Of a stretch of 64,000 nt of DNA, positions 22,358-33,954 are shown piece after piece. The position numbers and the translations under genes are program-made. This stretch comes from Calliopum simillimum (Eukaryota; Arthropoda; Insecta; Diptera; Lauxaniidae), in NCBI GenBank assembly GCA_951812925.1, contig OX638370.1, positions 95,370,897-95,434,896 of the forward strand. Direction: 5' to 3'. Positions within the stretch are counted from its first letter, which is position 1; each line of letters starts with the position of its first letter. The notes beneath the pieces are model-generated. The model searched no databases. It was not told where the DNA came from and saw only the letters and a program-made list of their open reading frames with translations.

Positions 22358-23655
22358 AGTAACAGTAACTTCAGCAGCAAGATTTTATAATTGGCGGCAC
22401 ATTGCTGTGGCTTTTTACCGATGACATTCTCCAGTTGCAGTTTTTATTTCGTTGTAATTTTTCTTTGCTGCAGCTTCAGTTGCTTCTTCAGTTTGGTAAT
22501 GTTGCAAGCAACTTTTTTTGGTTTTATTACAAAGATACTCGTAGTTAATTGTATTGGTTAATTTGAAAATTATGTACTTAACATTTGGTTCATATTTTCA
22601 TATTTCAGCTTTTAATATTTCATAGTCATGCAAAAATGTCTGTGTTTTCTAGGACTGTCACAGCTTCTCAGGTGCTTCTATTTTCAGTACGTTAATACTT
22701 TTAAAAGCTACCTATAACAAAATGCTTTCAACCTTTGGAACCACTCTACTTTTTTTTAATGATTATTTATTCAGAAAATTTATTTTAAGAATTGTTTCTT
22801 TCTTTTTAATTGCGAAAATACACAAATGAAAACAACAAAACATTTTTGTGAAAACAACAAACACATACAAAATATGATAATTTAACAAAAACAAAAAAAT
22901 GGCGTCGATAATGGTTGTCATACTCGTAAGTATAATTGAAAAAAAAAAAAAAAAAAACATCTAAAGACCTACGTGTTTATTACTCGCACCACAGAATGTT
23001 AACAATTACGCTAACATTTGCAATTCAAATTATAAATTAAAAATAAAAACAAAATATTTAACTGGAACTCGAAAAAAATGCGATTTAAATTGAGTGCGTT
23101 ACTTTCAACGGAAATAACAGCATGGGCGTAACAAAACAATTTTACTTAAGGTGCTCCAAAGTTTGACTTGTAGTCTGAGCTAAAGATACAATAACGTATT
23201 CAAGCATTTTATAAGACAACACGTCACCGGTTCCAGAAATTATATCGGCAGACTGCAACTCATTTCCTCAGTAACACCAACAGCAAAGCAAAAGCATAAA
23301 AATACATAGTTTTGAACTGACCAAATGTACTGAAACCCAGAATGATCAAATCAGCATGAAAAACAGCCTCCTTATAAGATTTATACAACCCAAACAATAT
23401 ATAAAACCAGTCCAACAAATATAAAACTTGCAGTTCATAAACTGAAGTACGTCGGATAAACTTCATCAAACAGAACAAATTTCCAGATCTTAATCGATGT
23501 AAAATAGCAAATCTTTGAATCTTCATTGTGAGCTAAAAATGCTTCTATGCCTAGCTTTTTTCCAAGATCCGAAAGCTTTTTATAAGCGACAAATTTGCAG
23601 AAGTATAGAGAAAAGCAAAGCTACAAAAAACATAAGAAATAAAGCCCGAACACTT
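20889..23655. other. AT-rich intergenic sequence; 31-base A run
   Basis: No conserved gene was recognised. A 31-base A run lies at 22326-22356 and shorter A/T runs at 22940-22957. An uncertain open frame at 23260-23526 is listed separately. Confidence 0.5.
23260..23526 (-). CDS. Unrecognised small hydrophobic ORF (doubtful)
   Basis: This 88-residue minus-strand frame starts at ATG 23526. It has a basic start (MKIQRFAILHRLR) and two hydrophobic stretches: one around residues 32-48 (ELQVLYLLDWFYILFGLY) and one at the C-terminus (MYFYAFALLLVLL). TATAAAAA lies about 55 bases upstream. After its stop, a second minus-strand frame runs about 40 codons further in another phase. I do not recognise a family. 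It could be a decayed membrane-protein exon or chance; AT-rich DNA gives hydrophobic chance frames easily. Confidence 0.15.
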   Translation of the reverse strand: MKIQRFAILHRLRSGNLFCLMKFIRRTSVYELQVLYLLDWFYILFGLYKSYKEAVFHADLIILGFSTFGQFKTMYFYAFALLLVLLRK

Positions 23656-24073
23656 TACACTTTAAAAATTTTAGTTCACTTTTAAAACAAAAAGTTTTTA
23701 TTAAAATGGTTTATGTTGACTATGTGAAAATTATACTAATTTTATGAACTTTTAGTCATTATTTGCAAGAATCTTAAATTCTATGCATCTATCTTATTCT
23801 AATTGTCATGATTTTCTAAGTTAAAAAATGCATAGAATTTTAGATTCTTGTAAATAATGACTAAAAGTTGATAAAATTAGCAAAAAGTATTTATATAGAA
23901 CAATGCTAAAAAAAATATTAATTTTAAACTATTTTGGTATAAATTTTATACTTTTCTGGAATAATTTTCAAACTTTTTTGGTAAAAAATCGAAATTTAAT
24001 ACCAAAAAAGTTTAAAATCAATACTAAAGGAAATCAAAACTAAGAAAAGTAAACTATCATTTTTTAGCGTGTA
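23656..24073. mobile_element. MITE (family A, copy 1) with a nested hairpin
   Basis: The ends are TACACTTTAAAAATTTTAG and, reversed, TACACGCTAAAAAATGATAG, followed by a TTTAC/TTCAC-TTTT block. TA may be the target. The interior (about 23735-23880) carries a second near-perfect hairpin, with arms that include TTTTAGTCATTATTTGCAAG, so it looks like one hairpin element inserted in another. A shorter copy of the outer family is at 40746-40899. Confidence 0.65.
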
Positions 24074-24367
24074 CGCATGGGAATATATTAAATACTACAG
24101 TTGATCAGCTACAAAATCCGCTAGAGGGACTATCAACAGTGCACCAGGAAATTTGAATTCATTATATATTTGAAACTTAGTATTTAACGTATATGTGTAC
24201 ATAGATGGAACTCCTAGAAAGAGCCATTAGCCCAAAATGAAATGTGAAATAGATGAGATTTGGTACATGTATTAAGAGCACTGGGAGAAATAACATTCAC
24301 TAGAAAAATGGGCGGATCCACGCCTCTTAAAAATTTGGCATTTCTCTGAAACTATTTGACTCACATA

Positions 24368-25700
24368 TACTTATGAGGTTAGGTTAGGTTAGAGTGGCGG
24401 TTTAGCGATGCAAGCTAAAACCTAAGTAGCACTAAAAGTGCCATTTTAATACCACAAAAGTGACTCGACAGACTGGTATAAGTGTATGTGAAAATTTTAA
24501 TCACCTAACTAACGATATCTATATTCAGTTTGTCCTATTAAGGTAATTGAGCAGCGAGTCAATTTCAATGTCGGCAATTTCGCTGAGTGTATTGAAGAAA
24601 GGCTTTCCCAGTGATTTAAGTCTAGCTCTAGCCAGAGCTGGGCAGTCACAGACAAAGTGTTCAAGAGATTCTTGCTCGTTTGCAACTAAGCAATTCCGAC
24701 AAAAGGGGTTGAAAGGGATGCCTAGTTTTTCAGCATGCTTGCCGATGGCCCAGTGTCCAGTGCAAACTGCGGTAATTCTTGCTATATTAATACGGTTATT
24801 AGCTAGTAAATAAGTAGTTTTTGACCTGCTATATGAAGGCCAGATTGACCTGGATATCCTACATGTAGTCAATGCTTTCCAATTGGTGTTCGCCTCGGTT
24901 AAGTAAAATGAGAAGATCCTCTTCTTTACACTATACCTAGCGGAGTATGTACCCGCACCGCACTGGTGACGTTAAGGGAGGAACCGTGCCTAGCAAGTTC
25001 GTCAGCCTTTTCGTTGCCCTCGATGTCCCTATGGCCTGGAACCCAAACGAGAGCAAACCGACGTCCGAGCCTGACTAACTTCTTCTTGCAGTCTCCCACC
25101 AATTTTGACCTTATTTTTGCTGAATTCAGTGCTTTGATAGCTGCCTGACTGTTTGAGAGAATTGCCACTTTTCCGGAAATGTCATTATTCCCTAATGATT
25201 TGCAGGCTTCGAGGATGGCAAAACTTCTGCCTGAAAGACGCTGGCTGAATCTGGCAAGCGAAATTAATGAGATAGTTTCAGGTTTTCTGAAAATATTCCA
25301 GCGCCAACACCACACTCCATCTTGGAGCCATCGGTGTATATGGCAGTTTCAAAATTTAGGTTGATAGTGCCATCTTCCCACTGAGCTCTATCAGGAATCC
25401 ATACTCGAAAGTTATTATCAAAACTGAGTATGGGACAGGTGTAATCTGTTGAGCTTGTGAGCTCAGTTTGCAGATTTTCTAGGATGGCAGAGTGACCATA
25501 CGGCTTTGGTACCCAAAAGCCGGTTTCCCTGAGTCTAACTGCGCTGCTTGAAGCAAAAGCTTTAATAAAAGAGGTAGGAGGCAAAAGGTGTAAAATAACG
25601 CTTAGAGCTGCGGTAGGGCAAGATCTCAGTGCCCCCGTTACACCGACACATGCGGTCCTTTGCACCCTTGAACAACTAGAAAATGTCGTAAAATTATATA
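24368..25700 (-). pseudogene. LINE ORF2 tail: RNase H and C-terminal Cys motif (LOA/I-like), dead
   Basis: This is the 3' end of a non-LTR retrotransposon on the minus strand. From 5' to 3' there is a piece of the region between reverse transcriptase and RNase H (VQRTACVGVTGALRSCPTAA), then RNase H with IYTDGSKM, FQAEV, ILSNSQAAIKAL and WVPGHRDIEGNEKADELARHG. A C-terminal CRNCL...EHFVCDCPAL motif follows. Damage: a TAA at about 25264-25266 between the first and second RNase H motifs, a one-base loss in an A run at about 25220, a frame break near 24890-24925, and the third catalytic Asp changed to Asn (SNSQ). The 3' end carries short CTAAC repeats at about 24370-24390. The upstream part is cut by an 853-bp TIR element. 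RNase H plus this Cys motif suits LOA or I clades. Confidence 0.8.
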
Positions 25701-26553
25701 CAGTAAGAAGCAAAACTGTCAACATGTTTGCTATTTTCGACTTAGTACTGCTATAGGGTCCGTTCTAATTACATGGCCAACAAGGAATATGAACCGAAAG
25801 GAAGCTCAACCTTTCCTCTATTCAAATATGTGAACAATTTTACCGAACTTCACACCATAAAAAAATAATGAAATACCCAAAATTCATACTAAGAGTAATT
25901 TGGGTATTTTTTGGCCATATTTCTCTAGAAGGATATGTTTATAAGCCATTTATACCAATTGAACCATATTAAGATGACATAAATCCAAACCTTGCCGCTA
26001 TATCCGTTTTATAAGATCCTATGATGTCATCTTAGAGTGGGCATAACTTTGCATAGAAAAATCGTAGATGACCATTCATCACTTTTTTGGAAAGGGAAAA
26101 AGCAAGATGTTCAAGTGTACTTTACGGAATAGAGCAGAAAAAATCCTTGCGACCTTGAACCTAATTTGAAAAACAGCAAAAATGTCTTTTTTTGCATTTT
26201 AAGCTTAGGATACCTCAAAATTCTATCGAGGTAGAAGGATTATATGGCCAGTTTTGGAATCAGCATAAAAGAATCTATTGGAATCGTTTTTTTTAACTAG
26301 GAAAAACTCAAGTTCCAGGTTTGTACGCACATCACTTAAAGTGGTGCAAAACTGTCAACATGTTTTCGAAATGGTATTTTGTTCATTATTTTTTTATTGT
26401 TTGAAGTTCGGTAAAATTGCTCACATATTTGAATAAAGGAAAGGTTAGGCTTCCGTTTGGTTCATATTTCTTGTTGGTCATGCAATCACAACTGACGCTA
26501 TAGCAGTAGTAAGTCAAAAATAGCAAACATGTTGACAGTTTTGCTTCTAACTG
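25701..26553. mobile_element. 853-bp TIR element inserted in the LINE relic
   Basis: Long inverted ends (about 25701-25875 and 26375-26553, roughly 88-90% alike by eye) start CAGT(A/T)AGAAGCAAAACTG and run through TCAACATGTTTGCTATTTT. The flanks are TA at 25699-25700 and 26554-26555. The middle 500 bp has no coding sequence. TA targets and the CAGT start suggest a non-autonomous Tc1/mariner-type element. Confidence 0.8.
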
Positions 26554-26907
26554 TACATAAATCGATAAATTTGAAAAAAACCGAAATATATTTTGAAAAA
26601 GTCGCAAAATTTTGATCAAGTCAATAAATTGTAAACCTGAAAAAATTTCGAAAATATATGAAAAAACATTGAGAATGTTAAAAAAAATCAAATAATTTTA
26701 AATTATGCCGAGATTGCTAAAAAAAAAAAATCAAAAACCTAGAAACAGTCTAAAAATATTGAGAAATTTGAGAAACGTTCAGAAAAAATTTGTAAAAAAA
26801 ATCTTTAAATGTTGAAAATATCGAAACTGTTAAACATGTGATAAGCAACCAATTCACTCTATAATAAAATTTCTTTCCACGATCAAAGATTTTCGCGCTT
26901 TAGAAAC
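26554..26907. other. Low-complexity A-rich stretch
   Basis: The stretch consists of AAAATTT, TCGAAAA and TGAAAAA words with no coding content. It resembles the stretch at 2440-2700. Confidence 0.5.
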
Positions 26908-27978
26908 AAAACGATCAAGATTTTTTTTATGGCATCCGATTTGGCTATAAATTGGCATAAGCAATAGTTGCATAGTGGAAAAAATTACTACCAAACATTT
27001 TTTCAAAATTTAAAAAAATGGCGGAGATATGGGACTTTGAAATTTTTAGGTTAGTTTTTTTTGAGAAGCTATAACTTCGGTTGCATTTATCCAATTTTCA
27101 ATTTTATAGTGTTAAATGATTTGTCTTAAAACAGGCTTTAAAATAAAAATTAGCAAACATTTTTTTTATTTTTTTTATATAGTTTACACTGAAAAAAAAA
27201 ATTTAAATTGAGTTTCCCAAAATACGTCCTTTTTAATATTTTTTATTTTTCTTGTAAAAAAAGCTACAAGTGTAACTTACCAGTCCTTCAAAAATTGGAG
27301 TGGGCCTCCCAGTGGTTCTCCAGAAAAACAATAAAATGTAGCTTTTGCCGCAATTTTTCAGTACAATTTTTTTGAATTTGAAATTTTTAATTTAACGTTA
27401 ATTTGAATTTGAAAAAAGTGCGTTGGTACTTATATTAGTACTATACAAGCAAAAAAACAGTCAATAAACTATTTTCAGCATTTGAAAATTTTTTTTAATA
27501 AAAATTTTATATTAAAAAAATGTACTGAAAAATTGGGGAAGATGCTACATTTTATTGTTTTTCTGGAGAACCACTGGCAGGCCCACTCCAATTTTTGGAG
27601 GACTAGTAAGTTACACTTGTAGCTTTTTTTACAAGAAAAATAAAAAATATTAAAAAGGACGTATTTTGGGAAACTCAATTTAAATTTTTTTTTTCAGTGT
27701 AAACTATATAAAAAAAAATAAAAAAAATGTTTACTAATTTTTATTTTAAAGCCTGTTTTAAGACAAATCATTTAACACTATAAAATTGAAAATTGGATAA
27801 ATGCAACCGAAGTTATAGCTTCTCAAAAAAAACTAACCTAAAAATTTCAAAGTCCCATATCTCCGCCATTTTTTTAAATTTTGAAAAAATATTTGGTAGT
27901 AATTTTTTCCACTATGCAGCTATTGCTTATGCCAATTTATAGCCAAATCGGATGCCATGAACAAATTTCTTGATCGTT
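26908..27978. repeat. 1.07-kb very clean hairpin (fold-back) element
   Basis: The left arm (26908-27360) and right arm (27515-27978) are inverted copies that differ at only about ten positions by eye over some 430 bp (about 98%). The arms begin at ACGATCAAGA and TCTTGATCGT and share ATGGCGGAGATATGGGAC, GAAGCTATAACTTCGG and CAGTGGTTCTCCAGAA. The loop is about 150 bp. The first bases of the arms are less well matched. No gene or clear target duplication is seen. The high identity means recent origin or arm homogenisation. Confidence 0.85.
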
Positions 27979-30580
27979 TACACATGGTTTGTACCCATTT
28001 GAAAATATTTTCAATAAACGAATTGGTTCTCGACAACCCTATTATGACTGTAGTATTCCCAGCATAAAATTTAAGTTACTCTCACAGCATATTTAAATGG
28101 ATTAATGCATTTAGATGAAGAAAAAGTACAACTGACCCTAAAACCTAAATAACAAGAAAATCTACTTGTTAGCCCATTTGTAGCGCTGTCAAACAAAACA
28201 AACAAATTTAACTTAACTGCAACAAATTGCAACATTGGAATCAAGACAGAAAAATCAACAGCAGAAACTTAAAAAGACAACAAATAAATGCAGATTGCAA
28301 CTAAACAAACACTTGAAAACTAATTCTACCGTTTGAGATACGGCGACGACGCAGAAAAAAAAAAAACTATAAACACTACATACCTTAAAGTACCAAGTTC
28401 CTACCAAAAAGTTGGTCTCTTAAAATACCAGGTATCTATCTACCAACTAAACAAACCATCAGCAGCAGCCTTAAGTTAAAGGAACGTGTTGCGATCACTT
28501 AAAAGTGGCAGCCTGAATGAGTGAACAAAACTAATTTAAACTTTTCATTGCAACTATTTACAAGAAGCGCAACGATCACGATTGCAAATACAAAAGTTTT
28601 TAAGTTTATAAAACTTTAACCCATTCTTCATCGAACTTACTTAAAAGCAAATGATCCAATGTGCGTATCGCTGGCAAGATAATTTTAGCACCATAATACT
28701 TGTAAGGGTACCTTCATGTTGTGTATCGTTTGAAAGCAAATTTTAAAACTATGATTCAGTACCAGAGTTCAATACAATAAAATGTACATAAGACATCTAA
28801 TATGTCAGAACGTGTCCAAAACTCTAAAGCCCTTAGCTGTGGATTAATGATAGCTCGAAAATTCAGTGTATTCAATATGTTGTATATCATTGGAAAGGAT
28901 ATTTTTAGTACTACATACATTAAACTATGAAACCCACTGTTTCTAATAAATCAAAAGTTTTTTCCAACATTTTCCCAAAAACAACAAGCCCTTCAAAAAT
29001 GGGTTAAGTAACTTTTGGTAAAAATCAGATATCAAAAATTGCAACTGCAACAGATGAAGAAAAAGAGGAGGCTTTTCAAGTGATGTACCGCGACACACGA
29101 TCGCGTATAAAAATACACACACACATGCTCAGAAGAGGGCACCTTAATTCCCAATTAAATTGTCTGTCCCGCCTGTCACAAGTTGTAAACAACAACAACA
29201 ACAACAACAAACATAATGCAAGACAAGCGAACAATACTTCGTGTCTTGGCTCAAACAACCGCAGCTACAACAACAACAACAACAACAACAAACTTTGTTC
29301 GGAACAGCAACATGTTGAGTTTCTAATTGCAAGTTGGGCAAGACGACAACAGCAACAGCAGCAGCAGCAACAAAAATAATAACAACAACAAAAACATTGG
29401 CAACAAAAACACACGGCTACAATGAAAAAGGAAGCCCTCCAAAAAATATTCGGTGACTATTTTTTCGTGTTGTTGGCAACCATAACAATAGTTGTTGCTG
29501 TTGTTTTGTTCCTTGTTTGCTTGCGTTACACGTGACCAAAATTGACGAGGTCATATACGATACTCAATACAAATATATGTATACGGTACGTACGACTCAG
29601 CCGCTAACCCACCTCCTCCAACTTCCTCTTGTTGCTTTAAAAATTTTACAGTCTTGCGAAGAAATGGACCAGAAGAAGACAACAACAAAAACTATAACTC
29701 AAAACATGGGCGCGCAAATTGTTTTGCACAGCGAAATTCCCTTTTTCGTTGTTATAAAATTCATGACGCACACTCACTTATACGTGTATCCGTATGCACA
29801 GACAAAAGTCACACATACTCACAAAAAAATTAACAAAATCCTATGCGAAAAGAGAAAATCACGATCCCGGAAGAAATTTTAGTACTTTCGTTGAATTTTT
29901 TATTTTAATTCGTTCGTTTAGTTTTGATTGTTATTCCCTTGCGAAATACTATACATTTCTCTCTCTCTCTCTCTGTCTCCCTCATACTCATTCTCTCTTT
30001 TTCTATTAATCCATACTAGAATCGCCCAATGGTCAAAATTTGACCACAAATGTATTAAATAATTTCGGTACTTTTTGGACAGTTTTAGTACTTTTTTGCT
30101 ATTTGGCACAAAATAGAAAAGCTCATTTATCATCCCTGGTATAATTCAAGCGAAATATAAACAAAACAAAAAACATGAAATCAGTGATTTATCCTTTTTT
30201 ACTTAGCTCTGTGTGACCGTGTATTTTGTTGTTGTTAATATTGAAAAAATTGTATATAATTTTACCTGGCTTAAAGTCAAAATATTAGCATAATTTTAAC
30301 TTTGGGCACATCTACACACAAATACCTTTGTAATGGGGATAATTCAAAGTCGTACTTCATTCCTCACAAAGTAAAAAAGGTAGGACAAATTTCTTGTTTT
30401 TCATATTAATATATAGATTTTCGCTAATGATTGTCGAAAATGAAGAGTTCTGAGTCCATGTAGATCGGACAGTTATATTGAATCCATGATCTCATATTAT
30501 AAGAAATATATTTGAGATCTTTATCTTGGTAAAAGTACCAATTGCAATAAATTTAGTCTTAAAATGTTTAAATACATACT
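27979..30580. other. Intergenic sequence with CAA/CAG and CT microsatellites
   Basis: No conserved gene was recognised. CAA repeats at 29188-29210 and 29266-29291 and mixed CAA/CAG at 29349-29375 create an Asn/Gln-rich frame that is most likely non-coding. A CT repeat is at 29958-29975. Open frames near 29517-29882 lack any recognised motif. Confidence 0.5.
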
Positions 30581-30582
30581 TA

Positions 30583-32726
30583 TGGGTGATTCTTAGATAA
30601 CTGTGCTTTTTCGAGTTGTAAAATTGGCAGATAATTTTTTTGGATTTTTGCAAGTTTCTTCATGCTATCTTATGTAAACACACTCTTAAAACTCACCTTT
30701 TAAGTAGATCAACTACAAGTGTGAATTTACGGCTTTGAGGTCGAAATTAAGAAATTTTGCTGCCACGTTTGTGACCAAATTGTCACGTTTGTGACATTTT
30801 AGCCACAGTATGGAAAAATAATGGTTTTGAAGCGTTTTGATGAGAGATATATTGCATATAATGACAAATTTTCACTTCAAGACTAATTTTGCAACAATGT
30901 CATGTCTCCAGTGGTCTATTTTTTTAAACCCTATCGCCCTAAAGATCAACAATGGTTTCCTGTTCTCTGTTTTTATAGCCGTTTATGGTGGATTAGGATC
31001 TCCTAATTATGAATCTGATCTTGATTTTTTTCTATTACATCAGTATCCTTAGTTACCCTTGCTCAAAAGTGAAAAAATCACAGTTTTGACATCTACTTGA
31101 TAAAAACAGCAACAAGTAAAATTAATTTTTGTGAATGGATTCAGACAGCCGAATTTATTATCAACAAGACGTAATTTACCGTTTTTCAATTGGATTCCTA
31201 GTTTCCGAGTTATAAGCCTTTAAAAAAAGGATACCTCTCAATAATACACAAAGGATTTTCTGGACCGAAAAATTAACAAAAATGGTAAGTTTTATTATTT
31301 TTATCAAAAATATAATTTATCACAAAAATTTTAAGCCCTTGCAGACTAAAATCGGCTGAAAAAATAAGGCTCTATTGTAGATTTAGTGAATGAACATATG
31401 AAATTTTGATTCTGTTAATTTGCAAAGCAATAGTTTAGTAGGGTCATTCACTAAATCTAGCATAGAACTGTCATTTTTTATGCGATTATGGTTTGCAAGG
31501 TCACGAAATTTTTGTAATTAAATATGTTATTGATAAAACTAATAAAACTTGATTTTCTGTAACTTTTGGGTCTCAAAAAATCTTTTGTATGATATCGAAA
31601 GATGTCCTTATTTTAAACGCTTATAACTCGAAAGCTGGGAATGCAATTGAAAAACGGTAAATTATGTCTTGTTGACAATAAATTTGGCTGTCTGAACCCG
31701 TTGACAAAAATTAATTTTACTTGTTGTTGTTTTTGTTGTATAGCTTTAAGTAGATGTCAAAACAGTGATTTTTTCATTTTTGAGCAAGGATAACTCAGGA
31801 TTCTGATGGTGTAGAAAAATTTTTGTATTAAAAACATAATTAATAGCCTTCAACTTAACATCTGTATACTCAAACTTTATATCGAAATATGTTTTTTGCA
31901 GACTGATAAAAAGTGCCACGTTTGTGACATTTTCCGAAAGAATTTGGGGTCATGTCTGCAAATCCTACAAAAAAATTGTTTCATGCATAAAATAGAATGT
32001 ACTACCTGGGAGTACCGAGTGCCACGTTTGTGACCATAATTTTTAAAAAAAAAAACTGCTTTTGTTTATAAACTGCCCTATAAAACGCAAACAGATTTCT
32101 TTTTGGACTCGTCTTGACATGATGACCTTTGGGTGATGGATAGTGATCGGAACTAATGCATATGTATTGCAATCTATTGACTGAAACAGTAGTACCATGC
32201 AGTAGTAGCATAATGCTTTCAAGAAATTTTTTTTTTCCAAACCTAGGGGACAGTTTTCAATTCGAAATTGTGCCCTCTAAAAATTATTTAAAACTGCAGA
32301 TGGGCTCAGAATATTGTAGCCTTTAGTATTTACTTAAAGTGGGTTATCGTGAATAAATATTCCCGGGGAATTTTCTCAGACTGACGTGCATTCTCTATTG
32401 CAGTTTAAGAAAATTCCCCGGAAATCTTGATTCACGATAACCCCCAATATGTGTAGTAACTTGTTTTCTGTTCTATTTCCATTTTTTGGTCGTTTTTCAT
32501 CGTTTTGTGTATAAAAAGTAGGGGTAGGACATGCCACGTTTGTGAAATTTGGGGTATATTTGCAAACTTTAAAAGTAGACCAATAAATATTTGGTGGTAA
32601 AATTGATACGCTCTATTAGAAAAACATAGTTTCTAACTTATAGCGTAATTTTTTGTGAAAAAAAGCCTACTGTATAGGTGAAATCGCCAGAGGACACAAA
32701 AAGTACAGTTATCTGAGAATCACCCA
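30583..32726. mobile_element. 2.1-kb fold-back element, TA-flanked
   Basis: The ends TGGGTGATTCT(T/C)AGATAAC match as inverted repeats and are flanked by TA (30581-30582 and 32727-32728). Further inverted blocks include TGACATCTACTT (about 31090 and, reversed, 31750), GTTTTTCAATTG and CCGAGTTATAAGC, down to a centre near 31410 where TAGATTTAGTGAATGA meets TCATTCACTAAATCTA. Five direct copies of CACGTTTGTGA lie at about 30763, 30782, 31915, 32023 and 32534. A small nested MITE is at 32341-32443. No coding sequence is found. Confidence 0.75.
32341..32443. mobile_element. 103-bp hairpin MITE nested in the fold-back
   Basis: The ends GGGTTATCGTGAAT and ATTCACGATAACCC are perfect inverted repeats. 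Inner pairs TTCCCGGGGAATTTTCT and AGAAAATTCCCCGGAA extend the stem. It lies inside the right arm of the larger fold-back with no counterpart in the left arm, so it was inserted later. Confidence 0.75.
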
Positions 32727-32728
32727 TA

Positions 32729-33954
32729 TATTTTAGGCCCAGCTGCTGAAAAAGAGCTCCAAACCATTAGTGAACCACCTTCATGTTTTAAAAATGGTTT
32801 AAGGTTTTAAGTGTTCTTTTTAAAAAATATTACATTTTTTTTCACCAAAATTTCTTACACTTAAAAATACTTTTGAATTTTAAAAAAAAAAAAAAAAAAC
32901 CCTTAAATTTTTTTTCAAAATACTTTAAATTAAAGCATAATTTATAAGCTTTAAAATGATGTATCACTCAAGATGGGATTCGGTCGCTAGATGAGATTTT
33001 TTGGCTTTTGAACGACCGTGGCAGACAAAACTCTTTGTTTCCTCAAGAGGAAGGCATCTTACGAAAAAAGTGTACTAGGCATAAAATGCTTAGAATCGTT
33101 CAAAAAATACTTGTGAATTTTTTTGAATAATTTTTGAAAATTTTTTTTTTTTTAAAAATTTGATTATGATTTTCGAGGGCATTTTTATGAAAAGTCGATG
33201 AGTCGGAATATCATTACATTAAATATTGAAAATTCAAAGATCCCGTTATTTTCCAATAACTTGCATTCGCCATTCTAGAAATAGAATTGCACAATAATCT
33301 CACATAAGTCTCTCAAAACCCTTAACAATGCTTTAAGATTAATGTTGAGCAACAAAGGATTGAATTAAAAACTTTATGCCTTCAGACCTTTTTTTAACTT
33401 GTGGCAGTTGCATGACAAAGTGTTGCGCCAACAAGCGAAGGTGATTTAATGTGCAACCAAATATTATAAAAGACTTAAAATCTAAAAAGTCAGCTTGTTA
33501 TATGGTTGAAAAGAAAAATGCATATATCTTAGAGGTATTTTGAAGTTGGACAGCAGATGGCTATAAATTTTATTGACAATTTTATTAGTACAATTTATGT
33601 ATGCAATTTTGACATAAATTGCCAATAAAAGTGACTTGCATAATAACAGGGAAGGAAACCTAAAAGAGACAATTGTGTTGAAATCATTTCCGTTCAATGA
33701 TTAAACTATTAAAGATATACATAAGTTCAATTATATCTACATACGTATTACATTTGTTTGCAGCTCAACAGTTTCTTATTTGATTTAAATATTTAGCCCC
33801 AAAGAGAAAAATTTATATGTTATGAAAACTATTTCTAAATAGCTTAAAAAAATATTTCTCGTAGCCACAGATCGTTACAACTACCAGTAGTCGAAATGGC
33901 AAATCTGGCATAATTTATATACTTAAGTATATGCTGTGTTTCTTTTGACGCGTA
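32729..33954. other. AT-rich intergenic sequence, nothing recognised
   Basis: No conserved gene, RNA or bounded repeat was recognised. Confidence 0.5.

Noticed and set aside
24368..24395. TTAGG telomere-type repeats
   Set aside because: Only about three units, located exactly at the 3' end of a LINE relic; flies do not use TTAGG telomeres.
29080..29379. Asn/Gln-rich 99-codon frame
   Set aside because: Produced by CAA and CAG microsatellites; no conserved flanking coding sequence.
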